Source of the DNA: CAYSGL01 sp964520985 | GTDB taxonomy: Bacteria > Pseudomonadota > Alphaproteobacteria > Micavibrionales > Micavibrionaceae | Assembly (NCBI GenBank): GCA_964520985.1 | Contig: CAZFPB010000002.1 | Span: 124,001 to 188,000, forward strand | Length of the DNA: 64,000 nt | Direction of reading: 5' to 3' | Shown here: positions 31,836 to 40,306 of the stretch, piece after piece | Position numbering within the stretch: the stretch's first letter is position 1 | Layout of the letters: the number at the start of each line of letters is the position of its first letter | Notes under the pieces: model-generated | Database searches by the model: none | What the model was told of the DNA's origin: nothing | What the model saw: the letters and a program-made list of their open reading frames with translations, nothing else | Translations under genes and position numbers: made by a program

Positions 31836-32000
31836 GTGAAGTTGTCGCATGTTCTTTGTGAAAGCAAAGACAAGAGCCCCAAGAAGAAACGTAAGCGTTA
31901 TTCTGATAATAATCACCCGTTTCATTGGGAGACGCCTCAACAAGCACAAAAGAATTTGATTCAATATCTATGGTTTATGTCTAACGCAGATGCTACTTGA
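31836..32000 (+). CDS. Small basic protein with capsid-targeting-like start
   Basis: 54 residues from a GTG after AAGGA. It begins VKLSHVLCESKDKSPKKKRKRYS: a short hydrophobic stretch ending in Cys-Glu-Ser, then a very basic region. This matches the shape of T4 internal-protein N-termini. A taaata box lies 30 nt upstream. A packaged DNA-binding protein is possible. Confidence 0.5.
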   Translation: MKLSHVLCESKDKSPKKKRKRYSDNNHPFHWETPQQAQKNLIQYLWFMSNADAT

Positions 32001-32008
32001 GATTAATT

Positions 32009-32263
32009 ATGCCAGCTAAAAGTAAAGCTCAAACTAATTTTTTTAGAATGGTTCGCGCCTATCAAGATGGATCGTTAGATACATCTAAAATGACGGACCA
32101 ACAAGTTAGTCGTCTCAGAAAGACAGCTAATTCGATATCAAAAACAGATGCATCTGTTTTTGCGAAAACTAAGGATAAGAAACTTCCAAAGCGTGTAGTT
32201 AATGAACAGATAACTTTTTCTGATTTTTTATTTGTGGATAGTCTTACGGAAACACAACAATGA
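32009..32263 (+). CDS. DUF3008 family protein
   Basis: 84 residues opening MPAKSKAQTNFFRMVRAYQDG, the signature of DUF3008, with the usual following M(x)..V..LA-type helix. The C-terminus ITFSDFLFVDSL is extra. Found in many phages and bacteria, function unknown. It overlaps the next gene by 4 nt. Confidence 0.7.
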   Translation: MPAKSKAQTNFFRMVRAYQDGSLDTSKMTDQQVSRLRKTANSISKTDASVFAKTKDKKLPKRVVNEQITFSDFLFVDSLTETQQ

Positions 32264-33111
32264 GTATTTTAATTGAATTAATGAATTTGTCGGAAGTTTC
32301 GAAAGAAGCTGAGGCTGCTGTGTATCATGCTAACTACATGAAGACACGTAAGAAACCATATCGTAAGTATAATGCTAAGAAACATCGTCGGTTAAGTGAA
32401 AATCTTACAGTGAGTGATATTGATAAAGCTCATGCAATGTTACCTAAACAAGATAATGACAAAGATGTTCGTGACGATTTGTACTTACTTAAAACAATTG
32501 CAGATAAGTTAACACCTGATAGCATTTTTGTTGAAAAGAATGACGATAGTGATACTGCTCCACATATCGCTCATTTCAAATATGCTATATCTGATAACCA
32601 TAAAATGCTGCACATTGTGCATACAATGAAAGAATTGTTTGGTAGCCCAGACCATAAAAATGCAAATGATACTGTTACAGTTGCATATTTCATTGATGAT
32701 CATACTGGAAGAACGATTGCGTTAATGCTAAACAAGCAAGAACATATTGCAAAAATTACGTTTGCTTTAAAGACAAAGAAACAAAAGGACGCTGAACCAG
32801 AACATGGTGATCATCAAGTTTCCATATCTGAACGTGCTGGAGCACCAGCCGATTCGGCCGCCCCAACGGCTAATCACAGCCCCGATGATTCTACGGTCGA
32901 TAAACTGTTGTACCTTCGCACGTCCGTGATTAATATGCTCAATAGTCATGACAAGATGAAAGACTACATTTACAATGCTCCGACGTTGTCAGATGCTAAA
33001 GAACGGTTAATCAATGTAATTGCAGAAATGCCTGACAATCAATCGGTGTTGCCAAGTGATATTATTGAAGTTGCAGAACAAATTACAGCTACATATTGGG
33101 GTAAATCATGA
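32260..33111 (+). CDS. Hypothetical protein, possible virion protein
   Basis: 283 residues. The N-terminus MSILIELMNLSEVSKEAEAAVYHANYMKTRKKPYRKYNAKKHRRLSEN has two possible prohead-protease sites (LSE) and a basic stretch. A Pro/Ala/Ser linker (about 193-212) divides it from a helical C-terminal domain. No catalytic motif is visible. Confidence 0.6.
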   Translation: MSILIELMNLSEVSKEAEAAVYHANYMKTRKKPYRKYNAKKHRRLSENLTVSDIDKAHAMLPKQDNDKDVRDDLYLLKTIADKLTPDSIFVEKNDDSDTAPHIAHFKYAISDNHKMLHIVHTMKELFGSPDHKNANDTVTVAYFIDDHTGRTIALMLNKQEHIAKITFALKTKKQKDAEPEHGDHQVSISERAGAPADSAAPTANHSPDDSTVDKLLYLRTSVINMLNSHDKMKDYIYNAPTLSDAKERLINVIAEMPDNQSVLPSDIIEVAEQITATYWGKS

Positions 33112-33311
33112 AAACGAAAAAGTACAGAAACAAGGACCATGATCCTATTAAAAGTCCTGTCGCGAAAATGATGAATGATTTTAATCAAGCACAAACGCAC
33201 CGCGACAAAAAGAACGATTATAATCGCAAACCTAAACATAAGAAAATGTTAAACGATGATACAACCGAACGTTTAACATTTTCTCAATATCTGCTTGAAT
33301 CTAGCAACTAA
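33108..33311 (+). CDS. Small basic hypothetical protein
   Basis: 67 residues, very rich in Lys and Arg, ending ERLTFSQYLLESSN. The ending resembles the targeting-like motif (hydrophobic...LLES) found at the start of neighbours. It overlaps the previous gene by 4 nt. Unknown. Confidence 0.55.
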   Translation: MKTKKYRNKDHDPIKSPVAKMMNDFNQAQTHRDKKNDYNRKPKHKKMLNDDTTERLTFSQYLLESSN

Positions 33312-33318
33312 TTTCCGG

Positions 33319-33347
33319 TTGACCCCCCATCCTAATTGTGGTACAAT
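33319..33347 (+). promoter_or_regulatory. Sigma-70-type promoter of the CCA enzyme gene
   Basis: TTGACC (33319-33324), 17-bp spacer, TACAAT (33342-33347), 32 nt before the start codon with an AGGAG-type site in between. It gives the CCA-adding enzyme its own, host-like promoter. Confidence 0.75.
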
Positions 33348-33378
33348 TGTTTATTGACAATTAGGAGACCTCTTTACT

Positions 33379-34467
33379 ATGAAAACCTACCTTGTTGGCG
33401 GCGCTGTCCGAGACATGCTCATGGGTTTAGAACCCAAAGACCAAGATTATGTTGTAGTAGGTGCAACTCCATCCCAAATGATCGAACTTGGTTATCATAA
33501 GGTTGGTTCTTCGTTCCCTGTTTTTCTGAAAAACAACTGCGAATATGCTCTTGCTCGAACTGAACGTAAGACGGGTGTTGGGTATAATGGGTTTGATGTA
33601 GATTACAATCCAAACGTAACACTGGAACAAGATCTGCTGCGTCGTGATTTGACGATCAATAGTATTGCCCAAGATCCAGAAACTGGCGAATTGGTTGATC
33701 CGTATGGTGGGCTACGGGACATCAAAAACAAAATGTTGCGTCACACAAGTGAAGCATTTGCAGAAGATCCAATTCGTGTTCTTCGAGTTGCTCGATTTGC
33801 AGCTCGCTATCCTGATTTTTCTGTTGATCCACAAACATTAGATTTGATGGCTACGATTCTACCGGAGTTGCAATATGTTCCATATGAACGAATTTGGACG
33901 GAATTGGATAAAGGAATGCAAGAAAAGGCTCCATATCGCATGTTTGAAATATTGAACAATGTAGGTGCTTTTTCGAAACGCAAATCTGTGCTGTGGCCAT
34001 ATGGGGAAGCTACTACATGGACGCCTCAACAATGGATTAATATGCAAGAAGCTGATGACCAATTAGCTGCATATGCATGTATTCTTAAAGGATTTGTTGA
34101 GAGTGCAGAACGCAATTCGTTGTTCCAACAATATTGTGTTCCTGTCCATTATTACAAACCTGCGACTGCGTTGTGGAATAACCACACGCAGATTATGAAG
34201 TATTTGGAATTGACGATTGATCAAAAACTGACGTTGTTCAATAACATACGTGCATTTACTGATGCAAGCACGTTGAAATGGGCAATCGGAATGTTAGCAA
34301 ATTTGGATCAATCATTCGATTATGTTGGTGTTTGGACGTACGTAACACGTGATCTCAATGCGTTGAGTCAGCTTGACCTTGAAACTGTGGCTACTAAGGC
34401 AACCGGTAACAAAGCGGTTGCTATATATCAAGCACGGTATCAATGTTTAGCGCAACTATATGAGTGA
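33379..34467 (+). CDS. cca: CCA-adding tRNA nucleotidyltransferase
   Basis: 362 residues, class II architecture. Motif A is VGGAVRDMLMGLEPKDQDYVVVG with the GG helix, Arg-Asp and the DxD metal pair at 21-23; RRDLTINSIA is the RRDxxxNA motif; EDPIRVLRVARFAARY is motif D. The enzyme builds or repairs the 3' CCA end. At least nine tRNA genes in this window lack an encoded CCA, so the enzyme is needed for them and can mend cut tRNAs. It has its own sigma-70-type promoter. Its stop overlaps the next start. Confidence 0.95.
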   Translation: MKTYLVGGAVRDMLMGLEPKDQDYVVVGATPSQMIELGYHKVGSSFPVFLKNNCEYALARTERKTGVGYNGFDVDYNPNVTLEQDLLRRDLTINSIAQDPETGELVDPYGGLRDIKNKMLRHTSEAFAEDPIRVLRVARFAARYPDFSVDPQTLDLMATILPELQYVPYERIWTELDKGMQEKAPYRMFEILNNVGAFSKRKSVLWPYGEATTWTPQQWINMQEADDQLAAYACILKGFVESAERNSLFQQYCVPVHYYKPATALWNNHTQIMKYLELTIDQKLTLFNNIRAFTDASTLKWAIGMLANLDQSFDYVGVWTYVTRDLNALSQLDLETVATKATGNKAVAIYQARYQCLAQLYE

Positions 34468-35794
34468 TCAGGTTCAACCATTAATAATCAGTAATTCCCG
34501 TTTTGAGTTTATCGCATCGCAATGGTGCGATAAACTCATTTCCGCTTTCGACCATGATCATACTGTTTCCCTTGATAGTTTCAGATTCTTTGATGCAATT
34601 CAACATACAAAGATTATGACATGTTTGAATCAGGTGGATACTGGTGAAACACCTGCTATTAAATGCAATGCTATTATCAATTTGTTATCGTTAGCTGATC
34701 CGACTGCACAATACAAATACACACAATGGTTGGTTGCAAAGTATTGCAAAAAGGATTTTTCAATCCAAGATTTGGAACGAATAAAACTTGAACTAGAACG
34801 ATTTGAGCAACATAAGAACAAATTAGCCTGTAAAGATATTAACCAATATAAATCGATTCGTGATGTGTATGTTGTAATTCAGCAACTTCTATCAGAACCG
34901 CGGTTAGTATCGTTGACGGAAATAGAACAGCAGTTCATCAATGATAACCAAGCAACAATTTTCTATCACGATGATAAGCTAAAAATCATTATTCCGTTAA
35001 CCCAAATCGCATCTTGTTATTTTGGTCGTGGAACGCGTTGGTGCACTGCTGCAACGCAAACTACTAATCATTTTGATACTTATAACAGACAAGGGCCTTT
35101 ATACGTTGTACAGTTCAAACATGATAAGTATCAATTTCACTTTGAAACTAATTCGTTCAGAGATGCGCTCGATGCCTCTGTTCCAATATCACGGTTAGTG
35201 CATAACATACCACAGTTGAAAAAAGCATTTGAACAACAAGCAGTTCAATTTGACATATTAGAATTATTGTCAGTTGTTACTTCTGAACATCTGTTTAAAT
35301 TTTTGATTAACAAACATGTTGATAATGATAGACTACAATCAATCTTAGAAATTCATCATAACGCAATAGACGATGATATTGTTGAACTGTTATTAACTAA
35401 ACACCCACGTTTTATAAACTATATTCAGCCTCATCAACAAAATATTTCGATTGCTGTTACTATGGTGGATGTATTAGGAGTTGATGTTGCTCAAAGATTA
35501 GTTCGTAAAGATTTACAAGCGAATGATAAATTTAAAGAAGCATTGGTAGTTAAAAGACCGATGTTGTTAAAGTCCCCAAAAGTTACAGCTCATCAAACAT
35601 CATCGATGGTGCATAAAGTAATTGCAAAGTCTCCTATGATGTTGAGATATGTGCGTAAAGATTTGATAACACCTGAATTAGCTATGTTGGCAGTATCTGC
35701 ACATCCTGCAAGTTTCTTTCAAGTTCCAAGACACATGCGTACAAAACAGTTAATTGATCTGTATACCCAATCCAAGAAATATAATAACCAATAA
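34460..35794 (+). CDS. Large phage protein with GTRWCTA motif, unknown function
   Basis: 444 residues. The only strong motif is YFGRGTRWCTAATQTTNHFDTYNRQGPLYVV (about residues 187-217), seen in other large-phage proteins of unknown role; its Cys, His and Tyr could form an active site. The C-terminal half is helical and repetitive (SVVTSEHLFKFLINK, LLLTKHPRFI, VLGVDVAQRLV). It overlaps the CCA enzyme gene by 8 nt. Confidence 0.6.
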   Translation: MSDQVQPLIISNSRFEFIASQWCDKLISAFDHDHTVSLDSFRFFDAIQHTKIMTCLNQVDTGETPAIKCNAIINLLSLADPTAQYKYTQWLVAKYCKKDFSIQDLERIKLELERFEQHKNKLACKDINQYKSIRDVYVVIQQLLSEPRLVSLTEIEQQFINDNQATIFYHDDKLKIIIPLTQIASCYFGRGTRWCTAATQTTNHFDTYNRQGPLYVVQFKHDKYQFHFETNSFRDALDASVPISRLVHNIPQLKKAFEQQAVQFDILELLSVVTSEHLFKFLINKHVDNDRLQSILEIHHNAIDDDIVELLLTKHPRFINYIQPHQQNISIAVTMVDVLGVDVAQRLVRKDLQANDKFKEALVVKRPMLLKSPKVTAHQTSSMVHKVIAKSPMMLRYVRKDLITPELAMLAVSAHPASFFQVPRHMRTKQLIDLYTQSKKYNNQ

Positions 35795-35795
35795 C

Positions 35796-35803
35796 GATAA
35801 ATA
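35796..35803 (+). promoter_or_regulatory. T4-type late promoter box with leader hairpin
   Basis: GATAAATA just after the stop of the large gene. The leader can fold (acaaaata...tatttgt) directly before the GGAG ribosome site of the gene at 35832. Confidence 0.55.
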
Positions 35804-35831
35804 CAAAATACCTTATTTGTGGAGCAGTAAG

Positions 35832-36080
35832 ATGCCATCTATTACATATTCATATGTTGTCAATCAATCCGTATGGACTATTGATGCAACGTATGGTGTT
35901 CGTTGTGGAATTGTGAAAACAGTAACATACAATGCTAATGTTGCTAATGTAGATCCAGACGTCGAATATCAGATTCAGTACACCGATTCTATGCATGGAA
36001 GCCAAACACTAAAAGAAGAATTTATCTTTGGTGATATTGATACCGCATTAGCTTCTTATAAAGATTTAATTACTTGCTGA
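35832..36080 (+). CDS. Hypothetical beta-rich protein
   Basis: 82 residues (MPSITYSYVVNQSVWTIDATYGVRCGIV...). It is predicted beta sheet with an acidic end. A late box precedes it, so a small virion protein is plausible. No family. Confidence 0.55.
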   Translation: MPSITYSYVVNQSVWTIDATYGVRCGIVKTVTYNANVANVDPDVEYQIQYTDSMHGSQTLKEEFIFGDIDTALASYKDLITC

Positions 36081-36089
36081 GATAAAATA

Positions 36090-36467
36090 ATGAAAACTTT
36101 TTTAGAATTTTTAGATGAATCTGGTTATATGCCTGATATGGGCAGAGCTTGGACACAAACGTTTGGTGTAGGTTCACCTGAACCTGCTGAAGAACATCCT
36201 GACCCTAAATTAAATCAAGCATTGAAGCGGCTTCATAGACAATCATATAACATGCGTCGCTCTGACAAAAAAGAAATGGATCGGATTGCTGATATTACTC
36301 GGCAACGCGATGAAGCAGGAATGCATGATTTAACTCCTAACAATTTCATGATCTGGAAAAATGAATACGAAAAACTTTCGAGTGATCCAGAGTTTGATCG
36401 TATGTCAGAACAAGAGAAAGATCAGTATATTCGCCAACGTTTACGTTTGCCGTCAGAGAATTATTAA
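36090..36467 (+). CDS. Possible packaged internal protein
   Basis: 125 residues starting MKTFLEFLDESGYMPDMG. This is close to the T4 internal-protein targeting peptide (MKTYQEFI.E), with a likely prohead-protease cut after Leu-Asp-Glu. The mature part is charged and helical. Function after injection unknown. Confidence 0.6.
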   Translation: MKTFLEFLDESGYMPDMGRAWTQTFGVGSPEPAEEHPDPKLNQALKRLHRQSYNMRRSDKKEMDRIADITRQRDEAGMHDLTPNNFMIWKNEYEKLSSDPEFDRMSEQEKDQYIRQRLRLPSENY

Positions 36468-36470
36468 TCA

Positions 36471-37400
36471 ATGATTTTGATAAACGCTTCTCCGTACATT
36501 CCGCCACTTCCTCCAGGTCCTAATGGTGATGATTTTGAATCGGTTCATGTGTTCGGCGCCACAATGTTAGTTGGTGTTGGAATGCGAACTAGTGGTTTAA
36601 ACATGATAGTTGCCGGAACAATAGGTGGGCAACGTAATTTGCTGTTTTCATCAGATGGTGGTGAGACCTGGAGTATTAATGCATTACCTCTTCCAACTGA
36701 CGGAGTTAACCGTCAGCCATCAGCATTGGGGTTATCTGGAACGCGTACTTATATAGGACGAATTTCAACCACGGGAAATAACACCACTGGTAATGCTAAC
36801 CTACAGTATGCATCTAACTACAATTCAATTTTTTCAAACGTTACGTACACGATGACGGGTGGAATTATTAGCATTGGGATGTCTGGAACGACAGCTGTGT
36901 TTTTGTCAGGGGCAGGACTGGTTAATGGTACAACTGATTTTAGTAGTTTTACAGGAACAAGTAACCTTTCACCTATTAGCCCAACCTCTATTATGTATGG
37001 AAACGGCATTTATTTAATGCTTGGAAGTAATGGTGTTTGTACTCTTAATGGTACAGCTGCGACTGGTTGGAATACGACTTCAATATCTGGATTAGATTTG
37101 ACTGTTGCAGAATATGCTGATGGAACGTGGTTGGGTGGCGGACTCAGTGGAAAGTTAGCGGTATCTACTACTGGTACTTCTTGGACTACAAAATCGTCAC
37201 CATTGCCAGATAACATAAACAGTATTGCTTATGGAAATGGGGCGTGGGGTGTAATGACAAGTAACCAAATTGCATTCTCTGTAGATCTTAATTCGTGGCA
37301 GGTGTTTGATGTTAAAGGGTCTTCTGCTTATGGATTATGTTACAGTAATAATAGATTTATGTACGTGGCTAGCAATCAGCTATACGCGTTAAATTGGTAA
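36471..37400 (+). CDS. Beta-propeller-like (Asp-box) protein, paralogue 1
   Basis: 309 residues beginning MILINASPYIPPLPPGPNGDDFESV. It contains BNR/Asp-box-like repeats: SSDGGETWSIN, STTGTSWTTKS, SVDLNSWQVF, spaced as in beta-propellers. Such folds occur in tail spikes, sialidases and photosystem-assembly proteins. It is probably a tail or surface structural protein. A near paralogue follows. Confidence 0.65.
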   Translation: MILINASPYIPPLPPGPNGDDFESVHVFGATMLVGVGMRTSGLNMIVAGTIGGQRNLLFSSDGGETWSINALPLPTDGVNRQPSALGLSGTRTYIGRISTTGNNTTGNANLQYASNYNSIFSNVTYTMTGGIISIGMSGTTAVFLSGAGLVNGTTDFSSFTGTSNLSPISPTSIMYGNGIYLMLGSNGVCTLNGTAATGWNTTSISGLDLTVAEYADGTWLGGGLSGKLAVSTTGTSWTTKSSPLPDNINSIAYGNGAWGVMTSNQIAFSVDLNSWQVFDVKGSSAYGLCYSNNRFMYVASNQLYALNW

Positions 37401-37418
37401 ATTGAGGATTTTTTAAAA

Positions 37419-38354
37419 ATGATTTTAATTAATGCTACTCCGTATATTCCACCGGGTCCTCAGTTGCCAGATGCTGCTGACTTTGCTTCTCTTTTTGTGT
37501 TCCCTATCACTATGACGTTACAGAATAATGGGTTATATCATGAACCTGGATCTAATACGTTATCAATCGGCGGCGCCAATTCTGGTCAAGGATCATTTAG
37601 TGTATCAACGGACGCTGGTGCCAGTTGGACAACGTATGGATTACCTGTTCCATCTGGTGGAAGCGCATCTAACGGTGCTACTGCGGTATTAACGAATGGT
37701 GCACAAGGGTATGTTAGTCGTAGTACAGGATCGAGCAGTGATGCTTCTAGAATTCAAACCTCCGCTAATTATACATCAACGTGGACTAACGTATCAACAA
37801 GCAATAACCTTGGATCTGGTATCCGTTTCGCTGAAAACAGTGCTAACCAAATTGCATTGTTAACAAATAGTGGTCGAGTTAATAGTACAACGTCAAGAAC
37901 GACGTGGTCGTCGAATACTTCAGTTACTGCTATTGCTCCAAATAACTTGGTTGCTGGTAATGGAATATTTTTAGTGGTTGGTTCGGCTGGGGTTTCAACT
38001 TCTTCAAATGGTACTAGTTGGACAAATACTACAATTGCGAGTTTAAATTTACTTACAGCTCGTTTTGATAATGGAATGTGGGTCGGTGGAGGAACTAATG
38101 GTAAGTTGATGACAAGTGCTACTGGTACTAGTTGGACAAACCAAACAACTCCATTGACCGATGATGTAGTAGGGATTGCATATGGAAATGGTGTTTGGGC
38201 TGCTTTGACGTCAACGAAAATAGCGTTTTCGTTTGATGGAATTACATGGGTAGCACAAGATCCTCCAACGACTTCAGGTAATCATTCATTAGCGTATGTC
38301 AATGGCACATTCGTATATATTAATGATAAAACTGTTTACTATTTAACATATTAA
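37419..38354 (+). CDS. Beta-propeller-like (Asp-box) protein, paralogue 2
   Basis: 311 residues with the same opening (MILINATPYIPPGPQLPDAADFASLFVF) and repeats STDAGASWTTYG, SSNGTSWTNT, SATGTSWTNQT, SFDGITWVAQ. It diverges from its neighbour mostly between repeats. A tandem duplicate, likely a structural or receptor-binding protein. Confidence 0.65.
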   Translation: MILINATPYIPPGPQLPDAADFASLFVFPITMTLQNNGLYHEPGSNTLSIGGANSGQGSFSVSTDAGASWTTYGLPVPSGGSASNGATAVLTNGAQGYVSRSTGSSSDASRIQTSANYTSTWTNVSTSNNLGSGIRFAENSANQIALLTNSGRVNSTTSRTTWSSNTSVTAIAPNNLVAGNGIFLVVGSAGVSTSSNGTSWTNTTIASLNLLTARFDNGMWVGGGTNGKLMTSATGTSWTNQTTPLTDDVVGIAYGNGVWAALTSTKIAFSFDGITWVAQDPPTTSGNHSLAYVNGTFVYINDKTVYYLTY

Positions 38355-38372
38355 ATTTATATAGGATAGTGT

Positions 38373-38400
38373 GTGATATTTCTTAAACAGAGAGTATCAC
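38373..38400 (+). promoter_or_regulatory. Leader hairpin abutting a start codon
   Basis: gtgatatt (38373-38380) pairs with agtatcac (38393-38400), 8 bp with one G:T, and the ATG of the next gene starts at 38401. The purine-rich ribosome site acagag is in the loop. Same design as at 23771-23800. Confidence 0.55.
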
Positions 38401-38631
38401 ATGCTGTCTAAATTTCCGGAAAAAATCGTTCAACCTAATCCCAATAAGAAAAAACCTCCTGTCAAATATGCGTCTTATCGTGAACAGGTATTGTTGCAAC
38501 TTTTGCAATATATTACTGAAGCACAAGCCGATCTGATTCTTGTTGATAATAAGCAGTCGATGTATGATATGCTTAGACTTCGTATGACACCAGAACAAGC
38601 AGCTCAATGGTTATTAAATAATAAGGAATAA
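38401..38631 (+). CDS. Small hypothetical protein
   Basis: 76 residues: basic start, then helical LLQLLQYITEAQADLILVDNKQSMYDMLRLRMTPEQAAQWL. Its start codon abuts a hairpin. Unknown. Confidence 0.55.
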   Translation: MLSKFPEKIVQPNPNKKKPPVKYASYREQVLLQLLQYITEAQADLILVDNKQSMYDMLRLRMTPEQAAQWLLNNKE

Positions 38632-38632
38632 C

Positions 38633-39139
38633 ATGATTCAGATTAAAATATCGCTAGCAGGTAGGTTCAATAATTGTATTCCAACAATAGAATCTCACCA
38701 AGATAAGTACATGTGGAATCCAGAAACAATACGTGAAAATGAATTAAAATCTCATTTTAACCTTAATACGTTTTCCGATGTTTTGTCAAATTCTGGTCCT
38801 ACCTTTTCACCTATAACACTTCTTTCAAAAATGTTTATAAGAAATTCTAGTGACTTAAAAGGACTGGATTACAATACGCTACATATATCATTAGCAGGGT
38901 CTTTCGGGTTAGCTCATCAGTTAGTCGAGTTTGTTGATTATATGAATAACGATGAACAATCAAAGTATCAATATACCACATTTGAGAAATTATTAGACGT
39001 TGAAATATCATGCACTAAATCATCAAAACGATACAAATTTCTTAATTGTTCATTAAAATCTGTTGAAATTCCAGTAATAACAGGAAACCTAACCAGCCAC
39101 GTGTTTTTTAGATTTTTGCGGGTTGAAATTAACCAATAA
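38633..39139 (+). CDS. Hypothetical protein
   Basis: 168 residues (MIQIKISLAGRFNNCIPTIESHQDKYMW...). No recognised motif. It starts 1 nt after the previous stop. Codon use is more A/T-rich than in the neighbouring enzyme genes. Confidence 0.55.
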   Translation: MIQIKISLAGRFNNCIPTIESHQDKYMWNPETIRENELKSHFNLNTFSDVLSNSGPTFSPITLLSKMFIRNSSDLKGLDYNTLHISLAGSFGLAHQLVEFVDYMNNDEQSKYQYTTFEKLLDVEISCTKSSKRYKFLNCSLKSVEIPVITGNLTSHVFFRFLRVEINQ

Positions 39140-39184
39140 AATCAATGAGTTACAGAAAATAAACAAAAAATATGTAAAAAGTTG

Positions 39185-39213
39185 TTGACAAAGCACTAAA
39201 TACAAAATAAGAT
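39185..39213 (+). promoter_or_regulatory. Sigma-70-type promoter of a mini-gene
   Basis: Consensus TTGACA (39185-39190), 17-bp spacer aagcactaaatacaaaa, TAAGAT (39208-39213). The spacer contains the cactaaatac seen at 18932. Confidence 0.75.
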
Positions 39214-39247
39214 GTGCAAACTTTTTACACAAACAGAGATTTTTGAA

Positions 39248-39346
39248 ATGAACGCAAACATAGCCATTATTAAGAACGCGAAGGCGGTGGTGAATAATAC
39301 CACGAAGCGCGGGCAGGCTATGATTGGTGGTGGATGCAGCAACTAA
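39248..39346 (+). CDS. 32-residue peptide between promoter and terminator
   Basis: MNANIAIIKNAKAVVNN, then TTKRGQAMIGGGCSN. It has its own strong promoter and terminator and ends in Gly-Gly-Gly-Cys-Ser-Asn. The ribosome site (agag) is weak and 9 nt from the ATG. It could be a regulatory or signalling peptide; no modifying enzyme is nearby. Confidence 0.5.
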   Translation: MNANIAIIKNAKAVVNNTTKRGQAMIGGGCSN

Positions 39347-39370
39347 AGCTGACAGAAACCGAAGAAAATC

Positions 39371-39406
39371 AAAAACCTGGCCCTAAAAAGCCAGGTTTTT
39401 TCGTTT
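39371..39406 (+). terminator. Intrinsic terminator
   Basis: aaaacctggc-cctaaaaa-gccaggtttt followed by TTTCGTTT, just after the 32-residue peptide gene. Confidence 0.85.
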
Positions 39407-39420
39407 CTGGGATATAAAAA

Positions 39421-39540
39421 ATGAATAAAACAGAACAAGATCGACTGATAGCAGAAGCTAATATTCTTCTGGATCGAATAGAAGCAAATTTGCGTTTTAT
39501 TGTTGAATCGATTCAGGAGCGTAAAAATGGATTTAGATGA
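39421..39540 (+). CDS. Small helical protein
   Basis: 39 residues (MNKTEQDRLIAEANILLDRIEANLRFI...). It overlaps the next ATG by 14 nt. Coiled-coil-like. Unknown. Confidence 0.4.
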   Translation: MNKTEQDRLIAEANILLDRIEANLRFIVESIQERKNGFR

Positions 39541-39649
39541 AGTAGTTCGTAAAGCGATTGAGAAAATTGATAGCCTTACAGTTGACGAATTGGAACAAGC
39601 GTTAAACAAATACGGTTATTATCCTGAACGGAAGGATAACCAAGAATAA
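39527..39649 (+). CDS. Small helical protein
   Basis: 40 residues (MDLDEVVRKAIEKIDSLTVDELEQALNKYG). RBS GGAG lies upstream within the preceding gene. The acidic helical pattern looks real. Unknown. Confidence 0.45.
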   Translation: MDLDEVVRKAIEKIDSLTVDELEQALNKYGYYPERKDNQE

Positions 39650-39655
39650 AGATTT

Positions 39656-39731
39656 GGGGCTAGGGACTGCAGGGGGTGGTCGTCTCACTTGCAATGAGAA
39701 AATCAGCGGGGTTCGATTCCCCGTAGCTCCA
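39656..39731 (+). tRNA. tRNA-Ala-type (anticodon TGC), copy 1
   Basis: Acceptor ggggcta pairs with tagctcc; D stem gact/ggtc; anticodon arm tctca-ctTGCaa-tgaga; T arm cgggg-ttcgatt-ccccg; CCA not encoded. The variable region is 7 nt, slightly long. Confidence 0.82.
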
Positions 39732-39782
39732 CAAGTTAACCTTTAATGACGATAGTTGGTTATTAAAGGATAATGCATGTAT

Positions 39783-39872
39783 AGTAGAGTGGTGTAATGG
39801 TTGCACGCTAGGCTTATAACCTAGAAGCCCCAGATTAGGGCGTGGTGACGGGTTCGATTCCCTCCTCTACTA
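39783..39872 (+). tRNA. tRNA with anticodon TAT and a long variable arm
   Basis: Acceptor agtagag pairs with ctctact; D stem gtgt/gcac; anticodon arm ctagg-ctTATaa-cctag. The variable region is about 23 nt and folds as gccc-cagatta-gggc. T loop ttcgatt, A73, no CCA. A long variable arm is normal for Leu, Ser and Tyr tRNAs, not for Ile. Confidence 0.72.
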
Positions 39873-39881
39873 CAGAACAAT

Positions 39882-39966
39882 AGTATTGTGGCCGAATGGG
39901 TAGGCAACAGCCTGATAAGCTGTGTCAGTAATGACGAAGCTGGTTCGAGTCCAGTCAATACTACCA
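39882..39966 (+). tRNA. tRNA with anticodon GAT and a Leu/Ser-type long variable arm
   Basis: Acceptor agtattg pairs with caatact; the D region tggccgaatgggtaggc is typical of Leu/Ser tRNAs; anticodon arm acagc-ctGATaa-gctgt; the variable arm forms gtca-gtaa-tgac; T loop ttcgagt; A73 and CCA encoded. The Ile anticodon on a class II body is unexpected. Confidence 0.82.
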
Positions 39967-39985
39967 ATTAGATGGTAGATTGTAT

Positions 39986-40306
39986 ATGTATGCACTACAG
40001 TACGCTGATTTTCGACCCCGCCCATATAATGTGCGGGACATTATAGAAATAGTTATTGATTGGCCAGTGAAAGGATTTGGTTGGATAAGTGGCCAGTTAG
40101 ATACCACATTAATGGAATTTTCTAGTGTTAGAGAGTTGTTTAACAAAATTGAAGATTTACCAGATCAATTTTGTTTTAACAGTGAACATTGTAGCGGATT
40201 TGTTCAAGGAAATAATGTTACAATGCGATTAGGATTAAGCGCCAAAATATCTACGTCGAACGCATCATGGAAGGTAATGTTTGATGAAGTGTCACGACAA
40301 AAGTGA
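39986..40306 (+). CDS. Hypothetical protein
   Basis: 106 residues (MYALQYADFRPRPYNVRDIIEIVIDWPVKGFGW...). Mixed alpha/beta, no motif known. The next gene overlaps its end by 23 nt. Confidence 0.55.
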   Translation: MYALQYADFRPRPYNVRDIIEIVIDWPVKGFGWISGQLDTTLMEFSSVRELFNKIEDLPDQFCFNSEHCSGFVQGNNVTMRLGLSAKISTSNASWKVMFDEVSRQK

